Shown here one piece after another: positions 10,779 through 20,465 of a DNA stretch of 64,000 nt. Both the position numbers and the translations under genes were made by a program. Position 1 is the stretch's first letter. Each line of letters begins with the position of its first letter. Source of the DNA: Sphaerolaimus hirsutus (taxonomy: Eukaryota; Nematoda; Chromadorea; Monhysterida; Sphaerolaimidae). The DNA lies in NCBI GenBank assembly GCA_964036195.1, contig OZ038456.1:7440001-7504000 (forward strand), read 5' to 3'. The notes under the pieces were generated by a model. That model ran no database searches. It saw only the letters and a list, made by a program, of their open reading frames with translations, and was not told where the DNA came from.

Positions 10779-11659
10779 TGCGTGAGTGGTTGTCAAACAG
10801 CCAATTTGTGATGGAGTGTATCCCACCAGAAGATTGGAGCCCTAAAGTTGGACAATCACTCACCATGTTAGGGATAAAATTCAACCCAGCAGATGACACT
10901 TTAAGCCTAGCAACCCCAAAAATTGAACCTTCAAAAATAGACATTCCCACTAGACGAAACCTCAACAAATTACTAGCTTCAGCATATGACCCCATGGGAA
11001 TAACAGCACCAGCTGTGTTGACTCTCAAATTTTTACTGTCAAATTTGCTTCAACAAACAAAAACTTCAGCCTGGGATGAAGTTATTGAAGATCCCAGGGC
11101 TCAAGAGTTACTCACTGCTTTACAAGATCACTTAACTCAACTCAATAAGGTTCAATTTTTGCGGTCACTTCATCAGTATGGAATTGACGTGATGTGCACA
11201 CAAAGGCCGTGCGAAATACATGTATTTTGCGACACGTCAAAAATAGGTTACGCAGCGTGTGCATATGTGCGTCAACCTGACGATCTGTCATTTTCAACCT
11301 TCAACAGCACCCTATTAACAGCTTGCACAAAACTGTCACCCCTCCCATCCAAAACAGGTGCAACAATGCCCATTACTCGATTGGAGTTACTTTCTGTCAA
11401 CATAGGGGCAAAGTTGCTCAACTATCTTCACGAAGAATTACTCAACATGGCAGGGTGGAAGGTGAGACAGTTTTACTTGTGGACTGACAGCACCGTAGCA
11501 ATAGGATGGCTGAAAACCGCCAAACCGCTGGCCACTTTTGTAGCTAATCGAGTGTCAAATATAAATGAAGTCATCGGGAAATTCAACGTAGCTTTAGCAA
11601 AAGTGCCCACGGAGGTTAACCCAGCGGATGTGGCTTCAAGGGGATGTACAATAGATTAG
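10778..11659 (+). pseudogene. pol: 3' part of reverse transcriptase and RNase H
   Basis: The frame resumes exactly after the hAT-like insertion (MREWLSNSQFVMECI, with the Met-Arg-Glu present on both sides through the target duplication). The A17/RNase H-like region reads IHVFCDTSKIGYAACAYVRQ, then FYLWTDSTVAIGWLK with the expected acidic residues, then NPADVASRGC. A TAG at 11657 ends the segment just before the integrase. Total insertion plus duplication is 599 bp, which accounts for the change of frame from the upstream half. Confidence 0.87.
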
Positions 11660-11662
11660 TTT

Positions 11663-12859
11663 ATGAATAATCAAATCTGGCTTCAAGGGCCTCCCTTTTT
11701 GAGAGAAAAATTAAGCAAGGAATTTTTAGACATATCTGCTTATCACCAGGTCACTACAGAACTGGCAAAAACAGTCGATAAAATTTCAAGACCCATTTGG
11801 GCCGGAATGGCGACAAAAGCAGAGTCAACTCATCCATTGGTGCAAACTAGTCAACCTGTAGTCAACCCATTTCAACTTGAGTTTGAGCGATTCGGAACCC
11901 TCACTAAACTCCTCAACACAGTAGTGCGATTATTTCGGCTACATCAATTTTTCACAGATAAAGAATGGCGTGAATCATGTTGCTTATCAACAGAAGAAAA
12001 TATTATCACCCCAGAAGAAAAAAGGCAAGCATGGTATCATGTGCTGAGAATCGCTCAAAATCAAGAAAGTCAAGCCCTCATTCAATTGATCAAATCCACA
12101 TCTCAACCAGAATATAAGTGGGATGCAGAAAATCAACTAGTCGTACGTGTCACTCGAATGTCAACTGCGCCAAGTGGAAAATTGCCTGCACTTTATTATT
12201 TACCAAAAACAGGGTATTTGACCCAATTGGTGATTACACATCACCATGTAAGAGCTCAGCATGCAGGCTTGCTTCACACGGTGGCTGACATTCGAGAAAC
12301 ATGCTGGTTGCCTAATGCTAAAAGAGTAGTTGCAAAAGTATTGAATAATTGTGTCAACTGCAGAAAAGCGGAGGGGGGCCCATTTAGGTTGCCAGATTTC
12401 AACGCCCTCCCGTCAACTAGAACTCAAGCCAATGTCAAACCATTTCAACATTGTGGCATTGATTTCATGGGACCACTCGTTTACATCCAGCATGGGAAAA
12501 AATATAAACAATTCATCCTGCTATTCACCTGTTTTTCAACTAGAGCAGTTCACCTTGAATCAACAAACTCGGTGTCTACGGCAGACACGTTGACAGCATT
12601 CAATAGGTTCATTGGCCGCCAAGGCATGCCAATGACCGTATATTCTGATAACGCACCTGCCTTTAAACATTGCGTAAAATCCCTCCCTTTAATTCAATGG
12701 AAATTCATCACAGCATGCAGCCCATGGAAAGGGGGCATTTATGAACACATGGTGGGCTTGGTGAAAAGAGTGTTAAAAAAGGCATGCGGAAGAAGAATTT
12801 TAACATGGGATGAATTTCTCACAGTCGTTGTAGACATTGAGTTCGCTGTCAACACTTGA
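11663..12859 (+). pseudogene. pol: Integrase of the BEL/Pao element
   Basis: An HHCC-type zinc region (THHHVRAQHAGLLHTVADI ... NNCVNCRKAEG) is followed by a DDE core: FQHCGIDFMGP, TVYSDNAPAFK and GGIYEHMVGLVKR carry D, D and E. Same frame as the preceding RNase H and the following env. An in-frame TGA at 12857 falls where the family usually has an Arg codon, which fits a CGA to TGA transition. It would integrate element cDNA into host chromatin. Confidence 0.9.
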
Positions 12860-12901
12860 CCCTTAACATGTCTATCAGCTACAGACGTAGGCGCAGCTAT
12901 T

Positions 12902-15900
12902 TTGCACCCAATTCATTTTTTGTGGGGCACCCCACCCATTGAATGTCAATTGGATGAAAATTGTTCAATTGATAACAATGTCAATTGTTTAGATAAAATT
13001 GAATTGAATTCAATAGCTGAACAACAAAGAGATGACATTTTTCAACTGTGGAATAACATTCAACGCAACCGGAACGTGTTGTGGAATGAATGGTCACGAC
13101 AGTACCTCGACATGCTCAAAGACATTCAACTAAGACACAAACCCAAAAGGGGTGAAGTATTAGAAAACCCAAAAAAGGGACAAGTGGTATTGATAAAAAT
13201 TGACAAACAACCACGAGGAGCCTGGCATTTGGGAAAAATCATCGAACTCAAACTGTCAACTGATAAGAAAATAAGGAGTGTGACTGTCATGACCAATCAT
13301 TCAACTATCGATAGATCACCTAGTCAACTGTACCCATTAGAAATTTCACCCCCCTCAGAGTCAACTGAGTCAACCATAACTGAATCAACTGTCAAATGTT
13401 CAACTGAACCAAGCGTCAAAGAAGTTGAAGTTCCACAAGAGTCAATTCAACAAGAAAACAAAACCCAAAGAAAAGCACCAAAAAGAACCTGTCACTTCAC
13501 AGGGTCATATGCTTTCTGGGCTACAGTCATGACAATAGCTTTATTACCAACTCTAGGAACTTCAACCTCTGATGTTTGGTCAAAGAATTACCACCGAAAT
13601 TTCAACCTCTGTCACAAAAATAGAACGGGACATGCCATTCAAGTCCCCAAAGAAGTTCAGTGCTCATTCCCACCTAGTATGAGCATTTCGGAAGTCCAAG
13701 TTAAATTATGGACTTTGAGACAAAAACCTCAAAAGACGCAGGTCATTAGGTGCTATGAACAGGAGCACATTATTGTGACATATATGAGTGTAGTCGGGGG
13801 AAAATCCATGCTACCCCCAGAAATTCTGAGGAATAAACTAGTCAAAGTCTCAGAATGTCAACTAGCTCACCAACTGAAAATGTGGAAGGGCCAAAATTTA
13901 ATAAAAAGAAATGATAGATTTTGGAGCACTAACAACAGCCTTACGGTCAAATATTGCTATTTTTGTCATACCTTCACCAACTCTATAATCAATTTTCATG
14001 TGGAAGAAGGTACAGTAGCCAGCTTGGATGGGTCAAAATTAGTCTCTGAGTTGCAAGATTTATCTCATTGTAATCCAGCCGCAGGCTACTGTACTGACTA
14101 TGACAATGGAATAGCTTTATGGAATGCTTCAATTTTTCAACATCAATGTGCATTTGTCCAATTCGGCATTTTTAAAGCAAAAATGACAAAAAAGCATTTC
14201 ATTATAGAAACAATTCAAGCAGCCTTTTCAATACTATATCATCATGTTAGACCAGAACATGCCCATTGTGTTCCTCAAAGGGCAAAGTATACAGATCAAG
14301 GTTCAACATTTGTAGAAGTGATAAAACGGTATGAAAAGGCTCATGAAAATTTAAACTTTCAACAATATTCAATCAACACTTTCAATTCAACTCATAAAGG
14401 GATTGTAGACCTAGTCAATTTTCTCACAGCTCAACAACAATTCACAATTGACCAGATCGCTCTGTTGGAAAGTCAACAGTTTGCCATGATCTGGCAACAG
14501 CTGTGTCATGTGCGTCAGACTCAATTAAAAATAATCAACCAAATCATCATTTTTAATCCCACGCTGGGATTGAGAGCTTTATTAGGAAGAGAAGATTTGT
14601 ACGCTGAATGGCATGGTGATATTTTAATGTTCTGGGAATGCAAACAAGTTCAAGCTCAAAAAATTTATTTTCCTCACAAATTCAATCAATCATGCTATAA
14701 ATTTCTCCCAGTTCAAATCAACAATAACCCTCACATTTTGTTTGTTTCACCTGGATCAAATGATCTCATTACCCATTCCCCATTAGATAACTGTCAATTC
14801 AAAGATCACAAATATTATCAGCTTAATGATGGGACATGGGCTAATGAAAATGGAAGAATTAACCTACACATCACTCAAATTCCAGTGGAACTTATCTGGA
14901 AAGGCACTTGGCACCCTTTTGTTTTAAATGTTTCAAGTGCTCCAGGCAAAAGCATGACTGACATTGCCTTCAGTCTAACTGCCTCTCACCATCATTTTCA
15001 ATGTTTACATCAACTTGAAGGTCAAGTTGGAAGATCAACTCAATTTGTGTCAACTATGTCAAATGACCCCAGAGCCCTTCAGTCCTTCATTGCTGGCATT
15101 GGTCAGGGGGCTGGTGCTTATTTTGAAGGGGTTGGGAAAGAACTAGGACACATAATTGAAGGTGCCTCTACAGGAGGTGTCACCTTTTTAGATCAACTAA
15201 TCACTGGGCCCTTGCAGGCTGTTTTTAATCTTATCATTATTGTCGCTACTTTGGGATTAATAATTTATATTAGTTATTTCATCATACAGTGGCGGGCGAC
15301 GATTGGACGACTGTGCAGCCGAGGCGGCGCAGGCCCCAAACGTTCAACCAAGCGGGTAAGAAAAAACTCAAGAGAATCCAGGCAAAACTTAGAACAAATA
15401 ATAGAAACCTTGCCAATCGCTTGTCAATCAACACCAATTCAACCTTCAATTCACAACTCAAACCTGTCGCTCACCAACTCTCTGACTCAACTAGCCAATC
15501 TCAGGCCCCTGAGCAGGCGAATGAAATCGACTCATTTGACATGGAGGAACACCCTCCCCACTCCATTAAGATCACCGTCACAAAAGAGTCTTGGAAAACT
15601 CGACTCAATCGACTCTTTGGACTCAAATCTACTCAAACAGGGTCCAAAAATAGTAATGCTGAAGCCAGCACTGTCAACTCAGTCGCTTCATTCAGTCAAG
15701 AATTGGTGTGCCAGTCAACTGAATCAACTGGGTCAAAAAGTAAAATTCAACCTCTCAAGTTCAAAAAGAAACGACCTAAGCAACCTATCAATCGATCACC
15801 ATTCCATAGAACTCAACCAAACCCATTCATTTCAGCAGCGGGAAGCAGTTCCAGCGCCCCTATCGTTTACGCAGATGTGTCAACAGCCATGCAGACCACT

Positions 15901-15949
15901 TGCGAAGCAGGGACATCCCCTGTCAAAGAATCCGAGTTTGAAAGTGTAA
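12902..15949 (+). CDS. env: Integrase C-terminal (DUF5641-like) segment fused to envelope-like glycoprotein
   Basis: This 1,015-codon open frame has no stop. Residues 1-160 complete the integrase (HPIHFLWGTPP; then the DUF5641-like KPKRGEVLENPKKGQVVLIK). Around residues 200-218 a hydrophobic signal-like segment (AFWATVMTIALLPTLG) starts an envelope-type ectodomain rich in Cys and sequons. A single transmembrane helix lies near 772-794 (FNLIIIVATLGLIIYISYFI), followed by a basic tail. Motifs shared with the env relic at 36-38 kb include EEGTVASLDG, LMFWECK and a GALW-type motif before a Cys. The pattern recalls class III fusion glycoproteins of some negative-strand RNA viruses, but I cannot assign a family. 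Env in the pol frame implies cleavage or splicing. Confidence 0.8.
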   Translation: MHPIHFLWGTPPIECQLDENCSIDNNVNCLDKIELNSIAEQQRDDIFQLWNNIQRNRNVLWNEWSRQYLDMLKDIQLRHKPKRGEVLENPKKGQVVLIKIDKQPRGAWHLGKIIELKLSTDKKIRSVTVMTNHSTIDRSPSQLYPLEISPPSESTESTITESTVKCSTEPSVKEVEVPQESIQQENKTQRKAPKRTCHFTGSYAFWATVMTIALLPTLGTSTSDVWSKNYHRNFNLCHKNRTGHAIQVPKEVQCSFPPSMSISEVQVKLWTLRQKPQKTQVIRCYEQEHIIVTYMSVVGGKSMLPPEILRNKLVKVSECQLAHQLKMWKGQNLIKRNDRFWSTNNSLTVKYCYFCHTFTNSIINFHVEEGTVASLDGSKLVSELQDLSHCNPAAGYCTDYDNGIALWNASIFQHQCAFVQFGIFKAKMTKKHFIIETIQAAFSILYHHVRPEHAHCVPQRAKYTDQGSTFVEVIKRYEKAHENLNFQQYSINTFNSTHKGIVDLVNFLTAQQQFTIDQIALLESQQFAMIWQQLCHVRQTQLKIINQIIIFNPTLGLRALLGREDLYAEWHGDILMFWECKQVQAQKIYFPHKFNQSCYKFLPVQINNNPHILFVSPGSNDLITHSPLDNCQFKDHKYYQLNDGTWANENGRINLHITQIPVELIWKGTWHPFVLNVSSAPGKSMTDIAFSLTASHHHFQCLHQLEGQVGRSTQFVSTMSNDPRALQSFIAGIGQGAGAYFEGVGKELGHIIEGASTGGVTFLDQLITGPLQAVFNLIIIVATLGLIIYISYFIIQWRATIGRLCSRGGAGPKRSTKRVRKNSRESRQNLEQIIETLPIACQSTPIQPSIHNSNLSLTNSLTQLANLRPLSRRMKSTHLTWRNTLPTPLRSPSQKSLGKLDSIDSLDSNLLKQGPKIVMLKPALSTQSLHSVKNWCASQLNQLGQKVKFNLSSSKRNDLSNLSIDHHSIELNQTHSFQQREAVPAPLSFTQMCQQPCRPLAKQGHPLSKNPSLKV

Positions 15950-16011
15950 ACCCAATGGATTGTGATGAGCAAGAGGATCCTGAAGAGTGGCTGCCTAAAG
16001 ATCAAGAGTGA
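15289..16011 (+). CDS. Overlapping 240-codon ORF under the env tail
   Basis: This is a second long frame (+2 relative to env) overlapping the env cytoplasmic tail for 660 nt and ending at TGA 16009. It has no early ATG; it opens at GTG just after atcatacag, a plausible splice acceptor. The product would be basic then acidic: DDWTTVQPRRRRPQTFNQAG, many Lys/Arg/Gln/Ser, acidic end DEQEDPEEWLPKDQE. The family is unknown; it looks like a nucleic-acid-binding or accessory protein. Its survival beside broken gag and pol frames is the main argument that it is real. Confidence 0.5.
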   Translation: MAGDDWTTVQPRRRRPQTFNQAGKKKLKRIQAKLRTNNRNLANRLSINTNSTFNSQLKPVAHQLSDSTSQSQAPEQANEIDSFDMEEHPPHSIKITVTKESWKTRLNRLFGLKSTQTGSKNSNAEASTVNSVASFSQELVCQSTESTGSKSKIQPLKFKKKRPKQPINRSPFHRTQPNPFISAAGSSSSAPIVYADVSTAMQTTCEAGTSPVKESEFESVNPMDCDEQEDPEEWLPKDQE

Positions 16012-16066
16012 TCGATCGATAATTCAACTCAAAGAAACAATTTCAGTTTCTTTTTAGGTTACTTTA

Positions 16067-16078
16067 AAAGAAGAAAAT
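16067..16078 (+). promoter_or_regulatory. Possible polypurine tract
   Basis: aaaagaagaaaa lies about 30 bp before the 3' LTR start. It is the best purine run in this interval, though not directly adjacent to the LTR. Confidence 0.3.
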
Positions 16079-16109
16079 TTTTGATTTTTTCTTTATTTGT
16101 TTTTGGGAG

Positions 16110-16190
16110 TGTCTCGCACTTGTGAAAACCTCCATATTTGTTTTTGTTGCATTTGCTAGCTAAAGGGTAAATGTAATGGAATGTATTTGT
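16110..16190 (+). repeat. Truncated 3' LTR
   Basis: tgtctcgcacttgtgaaaac begins a ~75-bp match to the start of the 5' LTR. The match stops at aatggaatgt near 16184, and what follows is unrelated to the 5' LTR. About 290 bp of LTR is missing, so no right-hand target duplication can be found. Confidence 0.75.
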
Positions 16191-16425
16191 CAGTAATATT
16201 TATGTGTGTTACATAAAAATGTGTGAACATGTGAATTGAGCTGCAAGCCTGCACTGACCCCATTGGCCTTGCGCACACTAGTTTTCACAAGAAATTTCGA
16301 AAACTCATAAATGAGCTTTAAACGTGCCTGAGTTATCCACAATGGGTCATTTTTAATCTCCGTCAACTGTAGTTGATGGCCACCTTATTGTAGAAAAGTC
16401 AAATGCGTTCTAACCTGACTTGTTC
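16191..16425. other. Short gene-free stretch
   Basis: A+T-rich sequence between the truncated LTR and the next element. Nothing recognised. Confidence 0.4.
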
Positions 16426-17232
16426 AACAATGGGTAAGTTCTCCAAAAAAAACACTTTCTGTGTTTTGAGTTTTTCAAAAATTAATACCTGTGTTTTGAG
16501 TTTTTTATCAAAAAAACTTGAGTAACTCTGTTTTTATTTATGCGTTTTTTGTTAAAACTCCAGTTTTTTTGAGTTTTTTTTCCTCAAAAGCCCGAGTTTT
16601 TGTACAAAAAACTCGAGTTTTCCCCCAAAAATTCTGATTTACAGCATTTTGATGTGGAAACAGCGGTTTTCTAATAAAATATTGGTTTTGCACATGTTTT
16701 AACCCCACATAACATATGTGTATTCATTCAAGTGTCGAAAAAGTCCATAAAAATGTCCTCAATGAGAACATTTACCCACATCACAACACCAGCATCAACA
16801 AAATGCTCACAAACGACAATTTACGCAGTACTCCAAAATTCTTCAATGGATGTGCACTGTATGGAAGACTACAGAATTGATTTGAACTACAACTATATTT
16901 AAACATGTCCACCAGGAGATGTGCATGCCATCTTAAATTTTTTTTTGTTCCATCATAAAATATGAATACATTATGTACGTATTTACATGCTATACATGCA
17001 TATCTTATCTTGTTTAGTTTGACCGAATTCATGTGCGTTCTGAAAATGTGTTCAACCACTTCGCTGAAAAAGACTCAAAAACTCAAAAAAACTTTTCTGT
17101 TTCCGTGTTTTTGTGTTTCTGTGTTCTCCAAAAGAAACTCATTTGAGTTTTGAGTTTTTCAAAATTTGTGAGTTTCCGTGTTTCTGTGTAAAACAAAAAT
17201 TGTGTTCATTTTCTGGGTTTTTTCCATCGTTG
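16426..17232. mobile_element. hAT-like element, CAACGATGG family
   Basis: It starts caacaatgggtaag and ends ttttttccatcgttg. An exact 8-bp duplication gacttgtt flanks it (16418-16425 and 17233-17240). The arms reiterate gtgtttccgtgtttctgtgt and ttgagtttttcaaaa words. The ~340-bp centre is unique with no transposase. Confidence 0.85.
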
Positions 17233-17284
17233 GACTTGTTAGTTTTGGAAATTTCGTGAGAAAACTAATGCGCGCAGGCACAAT

Positions 17285-17901
17285 TAGGGTGTCAAATTTC
17301 CGTTTCCATTTTCCGCAGGCAAATTTTTTCCATTTTCCGTTCTGTTTTCTGGCTGCTGAAATTTTTTTCCGTTTTCCGTTCTGTTTTCCGGCAACTTTTT
17401 TTTCTGTTTCCATTTTCCGGCTCATTTTCCGTTTTCCGGCTAAATTTTCAGTTTTTCTGCTTTTTTCCGTTTTCCACCTCAATTTCCAGTTTTTCTGCCT
17501 TTTTTTCATTTTCCGCCTCAATTTTTCATTTTTCCGCCTCATTTTACCTTTTCCTGGCTCAACTTTCTGTTTTCTGATCAGCCAAACTGGTAAAAATTCA
17601 TGCAGATTGTCAATGATGTAAAATCTTTTCTATTTCCAGCAAAATTACTGCAAATTTTTCCCACTTCCAGCAAAATTTCAGCAAATTTTATCCGTTTTCC
17701 GGCAAAATTTCAGCAAGTTTTTCCATTTCTGTGCAAATTTGATTTTTCCATTTCCATTTTTCCAGCCTCTATTCCCATTTTCCGGCTGCTGAAATTTTTT
17801 TTCCGTTTCCGTTATCCGCCAAGCGCAAATTTTTTCCGTTTTCCGGCTGCTGAAAATCTTTTTCCATTTCCGTTTCCGTAAAAAATTTTTTTGACACCCT
17901 A
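17285..17901. mobile_element. hAT-like element, TAGGGTGTCAAA family
   Basis: tagggtgtcaaatttccg ... tttttttgacaccct plus a; filled with ttttccg-type words. The flanks share gcacaat (7 of 8 bp), so the duplication has probably lost or changed one base. It sits in the putative gene C intron directly beside the exon at 17935-18165. Confidence 0.88.
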
Positions 17902-17934
17902 GCACAATCCATCACTTTTCCCCAAACGCCACAC

Positions 17935-18165
17935 CTGTGCCAATCGTTCCTTGAGTGTGAGATAGTGCTTGTGGTCGGGTGGATAACCATCCAGATAAAC
18001 GGCGCCATTTGTGGGGTCGACATTTGCATTGCGCAGGTCGAACAAAACATCTTTCAAAAGATTGAAATGTTCCAGTGTGATATTTAAGTCGATCACCCTT
18101 TTAATGGCTTCAGTTGATGCCTTCAAACGATCTTCTATCATATTCATTGTTTGATTGTCCAGACT
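17935..18165 (-). CDS. Candidate exon of gene C
   Basis: On the minus strand acaaaactactcag precedes exactly 77 open codons, followed by a gtgtgg donor; entry and exit phase are both 0. It reads SLDNQTMNMIEDRLKASTEA, then an amphipathic helix, then DLRNANVDPTNGAVYLDGYP and LTLKERLAQ. Not recognised. It could be the first preserved exon of an independent gene, or a far 3' exon of the DEG/ENaC gene B; its phase 0 does not match the last gene B exon seen at 30.7 kb, so at least one exon would be missing between them. Confidence 0.5.
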
Positions 18166-19040
18166 CTGAGTAGTTTTGTATTTTTTATCAGGGGTTCAAT
18201 AGGGGGGGGGGGGGTTGGGGCTGAGTTAACCCCAAAACGCTCCATCTTTTTATCTATTCTGTGACAGTTTTTGGCTACTACCAATAGAACGCCCCTCCCT
18301 CACCCCAAAAAGCCCCAGCCAGGAAAAGGGCCTTGTGATCAGCCAAACAGCAGAATTTTTCATTTTTCGTAGTTTTTTTGAACGCTTCACGCAGCACGCT
18401 AGCGCTTCCACACCAGTGTTGTTAGAATACTGGTATTTTTGGAAAACATAAACTTAAATGTAAATACCTTTTCCAAATCAAAAGTATAATACTGATATGT
18501 AAGGTATTTTTAAAATACCAAGGAATACGTATAAAAAAACGTAAATGTAAAAATATTATACAAGTAGTATTTGCCATTGTACTTCAGAAAATACCATTGT
18601 TTTCACCTTTAGATGAGTAAATCGCTGATTTCAATTCAATATCTTCAAGTTTTTAGCACTTCATGCACTTCTTCATCAACAACATCAAGAGAGAAAATGA
18701 TACAACAAAATTTTCCACAACCCGATTTTCTACCCAAAATTTCATCACATCTGTCACTGGGGCGTGTGCAGTGGTCAGATACTGGTTTAGTTCAGCATCC
18801 ACCACTCTAGCAACGGCATGGTTTGTTAAGGAAACCGTGAAGCTAGGTACGTGTGGAAGACACTCTACCGGAAATTTCGTGATGTTGGTGGAAGGCTTCC
18901 ACTGGAAGAGTGTGGAAGTGCGCCACTTCACGCGCACCCAGTCAGCCTCCACACGTATCACGAACAATTTTTTTGCTGTAAAAGCTGCGCTTTGTAACCC
19001 ATTCAATGCAGAACACACGTTAAAACAATGATAATGTTAT
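18166..19040. other. Gene-free stretch with two repeat families
   Basis: A G run is at about 18203. 18372-18412 and 18830-18970 belong to the family with cttcacgcagcacgctagcg and ggaaatttcgtgatg words (also 25.1-25.7 and 48.36-48.59 kb). 18420-18640 is the inverse of the right arm of the element at 2583-3491, probably inserted into the former. No gene. Confidence 0.55.
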
Positions 19041-20465
19041 GTTAGAACTAGTGATGTAAAGGCACCGGGGCACCGGTGCCCCGGTGCTGGGCACCAAAGG
19101 GCACCAGCACCGGTGCTGGTGCGGTGCCATTGCAATCTTCAGAGGTGCCATGCCGGTGCCGGTGCCATTTTTTTCAGAATAGCACCGGTGCCGGTGCGGT
19201 GCGGTGCCATTTTTTTGCAGGTGCCAAAGGTGCTAGCACCAGGGCCAAAGTAAAAGGCACCGGAAAAGGCACCGGCCAAGTCTTCATGTGCTGTGCAATT
19301 TTGTCCATAGTAAACTGGTGGAAAATATAAATGAGAAAATCACTTAATTGTATTTTACAAATCCCACGTGCAAGCTGTTAGGCTTTCATCTTGTGTGAGG
19401 GTGCCCCCAAGTATTTACTATATATACCCTAGGGGGCACCTCCCTCAGGCCACCTATGGTGCAGGAAAAAATTTCACATTTTACTGGAAAATATAAATGA
19501 GAATTCCATACAAATTTTTGTACCCGGTGAAATTTAAATTTTAAATAATTTTTTTTCTGGACATTTGAGACCAAAAAGTTTTTTTAACATTGGTAGATTC
19601 AAAGTATGTACAACTTTTTTACCCCCTCAGAGTCCCCAGAACCCCCACACAATGATGGCGTTGTTGATCAAACTGAAACATTGTTTTTGAGAAAAACAGA
19701 GGTTTCAGAAAGTGGACAATCCACTATCCCAAGCTATTCATGGAGCACATGGGGGCCAGAATTGGCTTGTTCAGTGTCAGGGGCAACATATGGCTGCTCC
19801 TGGGCCCCGTTTTTGCACTCAAATATTTTTGATAGCAAATGATAAAAATGGCCCTGTGTAAAGAGGGCACTTGCGTGACAGCGTGTCCGACGCCTGCAAT
19901 GTCACAGCACAAATCACAAAATAATTGTGCCCATTCAATGTGGGCACTAATTATCTGTAAAAAAATCTATTGGGGCCAATGGGCAATGTGCTATGTATCT
20001 AGTTTTAATGGGCCAGACAAAAAACTATGTCATGTCCAGAAAGTTGAAAATCATGGTTTTTCAATTACAATCACAATTTGGATTAGTACAAAGTTCAAAA
20101 TAGTTGTTGAGATGGTATCATAGCACATGTCTGCATATTGGGGCCATTTTTAATTGGGGGTAGTGGAATGGGGGTCAAAATATACCCACAAATGACCAGC
20201 CGGTCAAAATATGGCTTTTGGCAAGCCACAAGGAATTTTTATTTTTTGAAAAAGCACCAACACAAGTATAATCATCCCTTGTGTTGTCAGCACACCAAAA
20301 AATTGCTGCACACTTTACCGCAGCTATATTTTGTTTGGTTTTTTGAAAATTCTCATTTATATTTTCTGGGAAAAAATTGACAAAAAAACTTCATCAATCT
20401 GTAGCAGAAGAACAGGGGGGTGCCATGGGGTGCCACTTGGCATATATGTAGACAAATGTTGTGGG

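Larger units (their letters stand above)
6444..16190 (+). mobile_element. BEL/Pao-type LTR retrotransposon with env, decayed
   Basis: The element has a 5' LTR (6444-6806), gag, aspartic protease, RT, RNase H, integrase, an env-like ORF and the first ~75 bp of a 3' LTR. The domain order and the DUF1759/DUF1758/DUF5641-like segments are those of BEL/Pao elements. It is inactive: there are frame breaks in gag, in-frame stops at 7566, 8006, 9792, 11657 and 12857, and a 591-bp hAT-like insertion in RT. It lies on the strand opposite to gene C, within a putative intron. Confidence 0.9.
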
